Assembly: GCA_022494885.1 (NCBI GenBank)
Contig: JAGVSM010003414.1
Coordinates: forward strand, 434,001-498,000
DNA from: Micrasema longulum
Lineage: Eukaryota > Arthropoda > Insecta > Trichoptera > Brachycentridae
Reading direction: 5' to 3'
DNA: 64,000 nt
A model generated the notes under the pieces. It worked only from the letters and a program-made list of their open reading frames with translations, was not told the DNA's origin and did not search any database. This document shows positions 54,838-64,000 of the stretch, piece after piece. How positions within the stretch are numbered: position 1 is the stretch's first letter; every line of letters begins with the position of its first letter. Both the position numbers and the translations under genes were made by a program.

Positions 54838-54953
54838 TTTTCAACGTGTTGTAAATAACTTTCTATTAGAAAATGGGAATCAAATTGGGGTAGAGTGGGT
54901 TTCAAACATCTGACCTCTATTCTATGAATCTGTGAATCCGTGACAGTCTAATA
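54838..54953 (-). mobile_element. SINE2 copy
   Basis: CCGTTTTCAACGTGTTGTAA, ATAACTTTCTATTAGAAAAT, GGGAATCAAATTGGGGTAGA and GTGGGTTTCAAACATCTGAC are the reverse of the SINE2 body and B-box region. The head merges into the hairpin at 54954. Confidence 0.65.
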
Positions 54954-55078
54954 CCCGTATGCAGAGACAAAATTTAAGGTGAGGAAAGTACATTCTAATT
55001 TCAAATGCAGAGGATAACCCGAAGGTGAAGACAATATAATGTACTTTCCTCACCTTAAGATTTGTCTCTGCATACGGG
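54954..55078. mobile_element. 125-bp hairpin element with 41-bp arms
   Basis: Arms 54954-54994 and 55038-55078 (outer CCCGTATGCAGAGACAAA) are inverted and differ at only two or three positions. The loop is 43 bp. It abuts the SINE2 head. Confidence 0.85.
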
Positions 55079-55079
55079 C

Positions 55080-56110
55080 ATAAGCCTCATACATTTTACT
55101 AAAATCCTTAAAGTTCATAATAATTATTATGTATGTAACTTACATCCTGAAAATTTCTATGTGCCTTGAGATTCGTCATATTTCTTTTTCATTAAAAATC
55201 TAATCTTTAAATTCTTAATTTGGAAAATGAAATTATTCACGTGGCACAAAAATCACCATGTTAAAATATGACTAACTCGTTAAACTCATATTTCTTCAAT
55301 AATAGAGAAATATCGGGTTTTTTTTTTACATTTTCTAAGTAATAAATGTCTATGAAATACTGTCCAGTAAAAAAAAAATTATGATCATAATTATTAGTAG
55401 CATAAAAAATATTTTTTGATTTGTGATTTTGAATTCCCGCAAAAACGGTCATTCCCTTGGCCTCGCCCCTAATACATCACAATTAATGTTTATTTGGTCC
55501 TGCCCATTCAAATTTGTTTAGAACATTGTCATGAATCTGGACGTCACAACTGTCAAGGCCAGACATGTTTCGTTTTTCTAGCGACGTATTTTTTTTTAGT
55601 TCTTTTTATAATTTATGTATGAAAAAATTTTATAGCAATATCAATATTGATTTTGAAAATACAATTAATTATTATAAATCCATTTTATATGTTTTTATCG
55701 GTATTCGTGATATGTGATATTTTTCTATTCTGAAAATCCCCGTACGACGCAAGATTCTACATTCACAAATTATAAAATACACATTTAATAATTCCCTTCA
55801 ATTTTTCAAATCGTTGTTTTCAAAATGCCATGTTTGATTTTATCATCAATCGGAATGCCTTAGGTGGCCGAGGTGTTATTCAATCCCATTCAACAAATTT
55901 TACCCGACACATTACAATATTTCATATCGTATGTATTTATCTGTCTTCGCCCATTCATCACCTTGCTCATCATTCCCAACAATGAATGTCAATCTTATGT
56001 ACATAGGCTAAATTGGCAGTAATTATATTTAACTTTGATCACTAACCCTAACATAACCGGCTACATTTTAAACCGGTCACTTCGCATTGTTTATCCACAC
56101 ATTTTATAAT
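55080..56110. other. Intergenic sequence, nothing recognised
   Basis: Mixed unique and A/T-rich sequence. Confidence 0.5.
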
Positions 56111-56114
56111 ATTA

Positions 56115-56290
56115 TTTTCAACAGTATTTTGAGTATTTTCAAATCTTTGTGGACGAATTCTGGATTTTCCTCTGAAGGACTTGATGTCGATTTTGAGATA
56201 TTTTCAACAGAGATGAAGCTGTTGAGAGTATGGAAGTCTGGACATTTACATAGCTTATGAGCTGTCATCGGTTGGGTTAAATTACATCTT
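56115..56290 (+). repeat. Repeat A, degenerate fragment
   Basis: TTTTGAGTATTTTCAAATCT, TTTGTGGACGA, CAACAGAGATGAAGC, TATGGAAGTCTGGACATTTA and GCTTATGAGCTGTCATCGG follow the unit in order with many changes. Confidence 0.6.
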
Positions 56291-56589
56291 TTGAATCTGA
56301 CTTTCGATTAAAATGGTATAGTAAGCGATTTGCTGGTGTTTATCGATATCTTCAACTCGAAACCTGTAATCTAGATATTTTTATAAGATATTTACTGATC
56401 GTCGTCAGTTCCAACAGCAAATACATAATTTTGAATCTGTTTAATATCAAAAAGTCTCTAAGGTACTTAACATCAACGTTATCTTGATGAAGATTACTTG
56501 GATTGCTTTGTGTTTAGTATTAATATTTTTCTTACTCTTCTTATAGTCTAATAAGTTAATAGAACTTTGCATTGGTTGATATGTTAATA

Positions 56590-57330
56590 CATAATGTACC
56601 AACATTTTATGATTTTCATCTTCATTCTGCTTTCACTAGAACTGCGTCCTGTTATTGCTCGGAGTCTGTTCCTGGGATGTGGACGTCCAATTATCCCGCC
56701 ATCTTTTTGGTGGTCTTCCAGGGGTCTGCTGTCAACTGTCGCACCTGCCACTATATTCACCACCCTTCCCGAATCTGCTCTCTCCACAAAATGTATTCTT
56801 TATCTTCCTCATCACGCAACATCTTCGGCTTCGCGGATTCTTCTTATTTCGGAGTTTTTTACTCCGTCTCGGTTTATGGTTCTCGCTATGGCTCGGAGAG
56901 TTTCCATTTCAGTGGTGCTTAGAGGGCTTTTTACTCTAGTATTGTCGAGCCTTATTGGAATACCGTATGTGGTGATAGGTCTAATGCGGGTTTTATAAAC
57001 TCCTACTGTGCTCTCCTTCATTGCATGTTTGTTTCTCCATACAGCATTTCTTAAGCATCCAGCCAAAATGGCGGTTTTTTTTGTTCTCTTACTTCTTCAT
57101 AGGGATTGTTACTTACTCGTTCTATTCATTTGTTGTGTATTGCATGTTTGCATCGGCTGTCTCGAGGCTACGACGGTCTTCGTTTTGTGTATCGAGATTT
57201 TCATATAAAGTCGTTGAGAGAATGTTTGAAATTTGTACAATAATCTTTAGAGATCATCTTCGGAGTCTGCCATTACGACAGCATCATCTGCGTAGTATTT
57301 TACATTCATGTTTTTGTCTCCCATAGTATA
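56590..57330 (-). pseudogene. LINE RT C-terminal half
   Basis: On the minus strand MNVKYYADDAVVMADSEDDL holds the catalytic D-D, then MKISIHKTKTVVAS. After frame breaks come VAGCLRNAVWRNKHAMKEST, VGVYKTRIRPITTYG, TTEMETLRAIARTI, EIRRIREAEDV and a proline/arginine-rich P-L-E-D-H-Q end. These are the landmarks of a widespread insect LINE group in which Y-K-T-x-I-R-P-I and E-M-x-x-L-R follow the RT core. Stops and shifts make it non-functional. Confidence 0.75.
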
Positions 57331-57334
57331 TCCC

Positions 57335-57735
57335 AAGTGCATTGATTTGACATCCTCATTATGATTTCAATGATATTTTTTTATGCCTATATATACTTAC
57401 AGGTTAACTCGCATTACGTTATGACAGAGTGAATCAAGAAGAATAACATTCCAAATCTATCTTGTGCCAGTTAATAAATACACAAACGTACTTATGTACA
57501 TATGTGCGTGCATGCATTTACCCACATTACCCACATAAACAAATCAACAACCATCTCCCGAAACATACAAAAGGAGATAGCTGCTAAACTACCCATATCT
57601 AATATAGAATATTTGTATATTATGTGGAGAAGCCGTATCCAGAAAGCGAATCGCCTTATTAATGGGTGAATTCAGACTCACATGAAATATTTAACTCTTC
57701 TCGGTGCGTTGGTAGAAGAGTGCATGAGATCTCGC
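57335..57735. other. Intergenic sequence, nothing recognised
   Basis: No repeat landmarks or frames of note. Confidence 0.5.
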
Positions 57736-57736
57736 T

Positions 57737-58123
57737 CAGGGGTGCAATTATGAATCTTGTCTATTCCCTGAAGAGTGGTTAATTTGGGGATATTTATTTT
57801 TTCCATGAGACTATTTTTTGTTTCATGTATGCCCATATTGATGTTAAAACGTCAAAATATATGAACACGTGAAATCAAACATGATGATTTTCATTTAGAA
57901 CATTATTGCGACGTTAATCATTACCCAAAACACCTAATTAGGTTGAATTGACCAAACCGTATTAGTTTTATTTCCGTTTTTGAAGCAGTTTCATACACCA
58001 TTCGACGTTTAATCATCAGTGTGGCCATTATATGAAGCAAAGTATCGTCGCATTAAAAAAATATAAATATCTTCAAATTAATCACTCTCTAGGGGGTAGA
58101 GAAGATCCAGAGTACCACCACTG
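57737..58123. mobile_element. Foldback MITE, family M1, copy 2
   Basis: CAGGGGTGCAATTATGAATC, GAAGAGTGGTTAATTTGGGG at the left. The right end is AAATTAATCACTCTCTAGGG, then CACCACTG. Internal text is near-identical to 1330-1716, e.g. AACATGATGATTTTCATTTA and CCAAAACACCTAATTAGGTT. Confidence 0.75.
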
Positions 58124-58193
58124 GTATAGTTATTTAGAACCTACAGATTTATCTCTTTCAGTATATAATATTCAAATAATAATATCTGTTCTT

Positions 58194-58435
58194 CAGAGGC
58201 AGACGGATGCAAATCCAGAATTTGATGAAATGACATTTCGATTTTCGTATCCAGTATATTATGATCATGTCCATTGATTTTGAAGAAATTTAAGTCTTAT
58301 AATGAATGAACCAATGTGTTGAGATACTGAAAATACAAACTAATGCTATAAATTAGTAGGAATTACCTAGAAAAAGTAGATTCTTTAGGCATTTGTTAAA
58401 CATTTGACGTTTGGATTTGCATCCGTCTGCCTCTG
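58194..58435. mobile_element. Small MITE with exact 23-bp inverted ends
   Basis: The terminal 23 bp beginning CAGAGGCAGACGGATGCAAA (58194-58216) are exactly inverted at 58413-58435. About 242 bp in total, no family member elsewhere in the window. Confidence 0.75.
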
Positions 58436-58439
58436 AGGG

Positions 58440-59985
58440 TACAGATATACTCGTATGCTTCCAACAATCAACTTTTTGTTTTGTGTCATGTATAACAGCT
58501 TACTCTTATCCTGTTTTTTTTTACTGTTGTATATTTTTGAGTCATTTGTATGAGTTTTTCTTGTTTAACTTTTTTTTCTGTATAACTTAAGGTAATTTTA
58601 CTTTTTTGTTTATCAACTCAATAACTCATGCATCCCTTCATAAATTCGTTTCTTTGTAGGTTTGTATAAGTGACGTATATATTTTTGTACTATAATTTCA
58701 CATGTGATAATATAAAAAGTAATGGCCCGCTCTCAGACGGTGGGGCATTTTTTCCAAATTAAAAAAAATCAAAAATTGTTTTCCAAAAAAAATATGACGA
58801 CGGAATTCGAGTGTGTTGTAATCCAGCTTCCCGCTAGTAATAATTATCGATACAAGAACGGAAAGTAGTTATATTATATTAGACACTAGCGGGCCTGACA
58901 GACGTTGTCCTGCCCTCTAGCTTGCCTGCCATCAGCTGGTTCACCAAACGTATATTTGATATTCGAATTTTCGATAAACTATATACATATATATTTGACA
59001 TTGAGTTCGACATTTCAATCTTTTCGTTCCGTCATTGGGTGATTTTCTGTCGCCCAAAGCAAAAAAAATGCAACAACACCTATCGTATACATAATTTTTC
59101 TGTACGTGTGATGAATTATTAATATTCAAATATTGAATTGAAGTAGATACCTAGGTACTTAAATTCTGGTTAAATTCCAAAACCTAAAATAAATATTTTT
59201 CAAATATGGATTTTGTTTTTGCAAATGTCAAACTCCACTCTTCTAACCAACAGGGGTGAACTTATGTAAGAGTACGATATTTAAAAATGTATTGAATGTC
59301 AGTTAATATTATTTTAGTATTACCAAAAATCCACTAAAAATAAATCAATGGGAAGAAATTATAACGAGTTTAAGAAAATAATCTGATTGGGATCCATAAA
59401 AGCGAATGTGGTTCTGCTCAGAAGGGTCCCAAACAATATATATTTTTACTATTTTATTGTTTTCAAATGAAATTAATTTGTTAAAATTCGCCATCCAATT
59501 TTTTTATACACGGTTAAATGCTGGTATGTATTCATTATGTTGATATTTTTTGTCTCTAGATTCCATCGGCTCGGTGTACGTCAGGTCAAATATTCAATAT
59601 CCGGGTGTAGTGTTAGCCTTGTATAATTATTTTTTTTCTTGTAACGTTAAGTCAATGGTCTATCTTTATTTCATCAATAATTGATATCTCGGATCGATGT
59701 TAATTATCCACCTGTGTTTTTTTGTGATAATTATAAATTAATAACCTCCGAACATCTCATGCTACTTAATTGGCGATGATCGTTCTTAAATTAACGCTTA
59801 TTTTCTACATTAAGTACTCCGGTATATATTTTTTTATGACTAATTGTCTTCCTATAATAATCATTATATTATTTTGACCCTCAGCATATATCAATGTAAA
59901 ATCAGTGCGTGTTTAGGGATTCTGTTTCTAATTTAACTCTAGGTGCATTTAACAAAGTATGATTTTTCAAATTGTCCCTATTCAA
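58440..59985. other. Intergenic sequence
   Basis: 58700-58930 includes GCCCGCTCTCAGACGGTGG and CACTAGCGGGCCTGACAGAC, which look like repeat ends, but I could not find partners. Nothing else recognised. Confidence 0.4.
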
Positions 59986-59989
59986 TCAT

Positions 59990-60150
59990 GAAGGGATTGA
60001 CAATGTTTTAAGTTTGCCCAATTATATATTGATAAAGATTGGATTCAACCCTCTAAGGAGTTATTTAGATTAAGACAGAAATAAAGAACATTTTAGAGAA
60101 GGGAATATGACAGTATATGCATTTTCAGGGCATTGTCATTGGCACCTTTG
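59990..60150 (+). repeat. Repeat A, degenerate fragment
   Basis: TTTAAGTTTGCCCAATTA, GATTGGATTCAACCCTCTAA, AAGAACATTTTAGAGAAGGG, AATATGACAGTATATGCATT and TTCAGGGCATTGTCATTGG keep the order of the unit. Confidence 0.6.
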
Positions 60151-60189
60151 AAAAATATATATATAGTTGGATAATTTATATAGCGCAAT

Positions 60190-60620
60190 TTTTGTGAAAA
60201 TCACCTCAAGGGCACTGTACAATTAATAAATATCCCAGTGCGTCTTGCCGCTACAGAGCGCATGGACGGTTGGGATTTTAGTTCCTCATTTTCAATTAAG
60301 ATCAATCAAAAATTATAACAGATAGGAGCTAGATTACAGGACGTCTTACAGCTACAGAGCGCATAGACAGTTAGAAATTTAGCCCCCATTTACACATTTT
60401 AAAAACTGACAAATAAATTTAGTGTATCAATTATATTTTAAAAAATAAAAATGAATTATAAAAAGGAGTAAGATTACAACACGTCTTGCAGCTACTAAGC
60501 GCATAGACGACTGGAATTCTAGACCCCATTTACAAAATTTAGGTCTTCTAAATTTGATTTATGAAAGCTAGATAACCAATCATCGTTCAGCTACAAAACG
60601 CATGGACGAGTGGTCATTAT
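60190..60620. repeat. Four-motif spaced repeat, copy 2
   Basis: The GCTACAGAGCGCATGGACG-like core begins at 60250, 60351, 60491 and 60590, preceded by CACCTCAAGGGCACTGTACA. Spacing of 101, 140 and 99 bp compares with 101, 141 and 119 bp in copy 1. On the minus strand the block ends in GCGCTATATAAAT. Confidence 0.8.
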
Positions 60621-60624
60621 ATAT

Positions 60625-61618
60625 TTTTTTACTTTTCTCAATATAGTTGATTACCAACGGTTTCAAATGAAGTATATAAATTGAAAAATATCACCCAATA
60701 ACGTCTGAAATGCTTTTGGTTTTATCAGTAATTTTTATTTGAAATCAATTTCTTTCGCTTGTGAACCTCGCTGTGGTTTCCTTCCGAAGCTTATGGAGAC
60801 TCATAAATCGACCTACAGCATCCCCAGATTACACCTTAGCCTACTATTATCATGGGTCGTGCCTTGAGTTATCAGCTGCTTTGTGTTAAACACTATCTGA
60901 TGCTTATCTTCACAATGGCTAATGCACTATTTGTGTAAAACCAGAAGGCGCTGGCGAGCTGCCTATATTTTATTTATATCAAATACTCAGTACCCCGTAG
61001 TTTAAAGTGCATGGGTGCAAATTACGATTTTATCGCACTAGCCGCTTTTTTCTGCAGTCTTCCAGATTCTTATATTATAACAAAGATTACTGGAATACCC
61101 AATGACATATACTTAAATAGACACGTTACTAGCACGAAGAAATCTGCATTTTAATTTGTGGGTAATTGCCTACCGTGCCTTCATTCTCCAATGAACTTTC
61201 ATCATGATCAGATGTAATGCCGCTACACAAGAATATGCCTGTATCATTTTTTTTATCGTACAAAAGATGATAAAAAAATTATTTAATTTCACGATATGTG
61301 AACAGATATATCGTTTTATTCGCAAATACAATCCAATTTATGGAACACGGAAAAGAATTTCTTATATTTTCAAGCATATTTTTCAAATTTGTCACAGCTG
61401 CCAGCTAGTGGCGTTTCGATGGTAACGAGTTACACAGAAATGTAGGAAATATGTACTGTACACTTCTCCTTCTTACATGAAAAGTTCCTTGTGTTTCATG
61501 ATTTTCTGTATCCTTTTTTCAAATTATTGAGGGCAACGTAATATTGACTATATCTTAAAAAAAGTTAATATGAGAATAACGTGTCTATTTATTATACGTC
61601 GTCGCTGTTTCTCGAAAG
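60625..61618. other. Unique-looking intergenic sequence
   Basis: 60740-61100 has balanced composition and no repeat landmarks. No gene recognised. Confidence 0.45.
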
Positions 61619-61620
61619 AC

Positions 61621-62574
61621 CAGGGCCACGATTACAAACGTTATCTCCATCGGTACATGTCGAGTATCGGTTTAAACTAACATCGATATTTATGTACGAA
61701 AATGTTTATATTTGTGTGAAAATTCAAAGTACCTATCTACGTCGGTAACCTGTAATCAAACATATTTAGATAAAAAAATTAAAAACATTTTAAATTTTTT
61801 ATACCTTCAAGTTTTGATATAAGTACCTCGGTTTGTACCGACGGGTCTAGTACCCCTCGATACGCATATCTACGCATTAAAAGTGACACAAATTTTCTTC
61901 ACCTAACAAATTTTATTTTAATTACGATATATTTAAATTTATAATCGTTCTGAAGTTGGCACTTTCAGAAAGAAATAAGTCAATTTTGAAGTCGAATGAA
62001 CTTCCGACATAACTGTCATTTTTGAAAACGAGCACCTAGATGCGCAGATATTGTGGCTAGATTCTGCCCTATTAATATATTAAGCATCTAGGCGTTAAAA
62101 TGTTGCCACCATAAAATATGAATTTAGTTCTCATATTTTTTCCATCTGTTTTACTATATTTCTGAGCGTACGTATCGTGGCGTTAAAGGAACCGGCTTTG
62201 TAATCGCTTGGTAGATAAATACAGACAATCGTTAAGCATACCGTCTTGGTAATTATCAAAAGTCACGTAAAAATCATGGTCTAGCGAGCATTTTTTGCTC
62301 GAATTGGGATTCATTGGAGTTTATAATTGCTTTTAAGTGGCTACTTTTTATCACAGAAGCCTATTTAAAATATAAATGGGTTGAACTGTTTTGAATTTTC
62401 ATTAAGTAAGGAACGCGGACTTAATTTTCTGGGTAATTTATTAGTTGGATTCGATCATATGATGTCAAGATGACAAGTCGGTTGAACATACCGAGATAGA
62501 TAGATATAGTACAGAAGTTAAGTATACCGTCTCGGTATGTACCGATGAAGATAGCCTTTATAATCGCGGCCCAG
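61621..62574. mobile_element. GGGCC-family element, about 950 bp
   Basis: CAGGGCCACGATTACAAACG, TTATCTCCATCGGTACATGT at the left is inverted at the right as ATGTACCGATGAAGATAGCC, TTTATAATCGCGGCCCAG. The left end shares internal text with the 31.7-kb copy reversed. It is longer than the 214- and 471-bp members and has no transposase frame. Confidence 0.65.
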
Positions 62575-62579
62575 TGATA

Positions 62580-64000
62580 ATGTATGACAAGTTAGTGAGA
62601 GCGGCCTACAAATAACTTAAAAAATAAACATTTTTAAATAAAGGAAAAGAACACATTATTTAAATCTTCCAGATTCCATTTAAGTATAAGTACTCGTAAG
62701 TACCTACCTAACTTGTAACTTGGTTGGATTCGATGTACATATTTTCTTTATGCAAACGTAGTCCCGTATTTTCGTCCGTCGATATTACCTGTTGGCATAT
62801 TTCCATCGTTTTGTTTTATTTGTTGTTGATAAATTATTTTTTATGGGAACTAGGACAATCCAAAAACCCTTAAAAGCGATCAGTCTTATCTGCCATCTTC
62901 GGACATACGCTATACAAATATGATAACTATTTTTGATAAGCTCAAAACGCACTGAAATTGACATTTTCATTTTGATACTCTTTCTTAAAAAATGAAAACA
63001 ACGAAATCGGTTCATTTTTGGGTTGCGGAAAACGGGATAGCGAAACGTCGATTTTGTCGATTTTAGTTAGACAAAATCAGTCTGATGCGACGTGCAATTG
63101 TCTTTATTGCACAATTCCGTGGAGCCATTTGCGAAAGAGTGACAGAAAAACAACGTTCAAATACCTATTCACCAAAATTTCGAGACACCGCCTATTCTCT
63201 TAATATTGGGACGTGGTATTTGTTTTACAACGTTTTTTTTTTTTGTTTTAATTAATTGGTCAATTTTCTGCTTATAAAAGGGTCAATAGCTTCAAGTACT
63301 CTCCTAACTACGTAACTGAGGAACTTACTTACAAACCTGGTATAAACTCATGCCTAGGCATAACTTTAAACTTTTAGACTTCTGAACCACATTAACTGTT
63401 ATTAAATAAAATTGATGAATCATAAAGAAATATACTTAAAAATAATTATAGATCTTAAAATTGCTAACGTGTTTTCTCATCTGTATTTTTATTTTTGATT
63501 ATATGTGTGTTAATTTGTTGTATTTTATGTGTATATATCAGTATTATACTGTATATATGTATCTACAGGTATGTATATTACTAAAATGATTGTGTCTATA
63601 GTCCCGATAAAACACGGATGATTTATCTAGCAAATCGACATGAAAATAATGATTAATCATGTTCAAACGATCAGTTGTGTCATTTGTAATTTGATATGCA
63701 TAATAATTAATAGGTAAAAAAAAATGTTAAATATTTTTGTCATCTTCTAATGTATAAAGTATAAAATTACGTAAAAACTATTGCATTTGTTAAAACGTCA
63801 CAGTTTATATAAATTATGTACTGAAAAAAGCTTTTGTCATTTGAACGATTTCGCACGTGCTGACGTCCAGTTTTATTTTGCAAAAAATATCGAATACCCA
63901 AACCAATGTTGTTTTTTTTATTGATTAAAATAATTTGTTTCTTATTTCGTGCATTAAAGAACGTAATCGTTTGCGGTTTGAGTATCACATTAGGAAGCTC
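62580..64000. other. AT-rich intergenic sequence to the window end
   Basis: No gene, RNA or repeat family recognised. 62985-63200 is somewhat more complex. 63480-63590 is TATG-rich. Confidence 0.5.

Noticed and set aside
56572..57326. Several overlapping + strand frames up to 134 codons
   Set aside because: They are antisense shadows of the minus-strand RT relic.
58870..58925. CACTAGCGGGCCTGACAGAC as a transposon end
   Set aside because: It looks familiar as a repeat terminus, but no inverted partner or second copy could be found in the window.

Overview
The window is AT-rich, repeat-dense nuclear DNA from a eukaryote, most likely an arthropod and probably an insect. The grounds are many decayed non-LTR retrotransposons of insect-type families (Jockey/CR1-like and RTE-like), several tRNA-derived SINE families, pogo/Tigger-like and other MITEs, and no bacterial gene organisation. 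I found no convincing host protein gene, rRNA or functional tRNA gene. Almost all supportable content is mobile DNA and its debris, separated by low-complexity AT-rich sequence. The species cannot be named from the sequence.

The best-preserved element lies at about 32.77-37.36 kb. It is a Jockey-superfamily LINE on the + strand with an ORF1 C-terminal domain, an APE-type endonuclease, a reverse transcriptase with a YADD centre, and an A/T-rich tail. The endonuclease and RT frames are separated by what looks like a single-base loss in an A-run near 34582. Truncated or broken LINE pieces occur at 0.27, 2.1, 9.3, 10.7-11.5, 13.0-13.5, 15.3-16.1, 19.9-20.2, 22.3-23.4, 28.5-31.1, 32.2-32.6, 42.1-45.0, 45.5-46.4, 48.1-49.0, 50.0-51.2 and 56.6-57.3 kb.

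At least three tRNA-headed SINE families are present. SINE1 has a (CAT/ATG)n tail and about ten copies. SINE2 has about six copies and SINE3 about three. A second abundant family, here called repeat A, has a unit of about 380 bp and about ten copies. It carries no recognisable coding, and several copies are joined head-to-head as inverted halves.

DNA-transposon debris includes two pogo-like MITEs (18.8 and 49.6 kb), a TA-flanked fold-back MITE (52.7 kb), a GGGCC-terminal family (27.9, 31.7, 38.0 and 61.6 kb), a pair of foldback MITEs (1.3 and 57.7 kb) and several other inverted-repeat elements. A 190-bp unit is repeated four times at 22.46-23.21 kb. A spaced four-motif repeat occurs twice, at 51.8 and 60.2 kb.

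The most interesting signals are two hammerhead-ribozyme-like motifs (23623-23665 on + and 7131-7169 on -). Each sits inside a small inverted-repeat element, and one of those is bounded by 15-bp direct repeats. Penelope-like and retrozyme-type retroelements are known to carry such ribozymes. Several nested insertions with short target duplications allow relative dating of the families. Most coordinates of repeat edges are read by eye and are good to about 10-30 bp.
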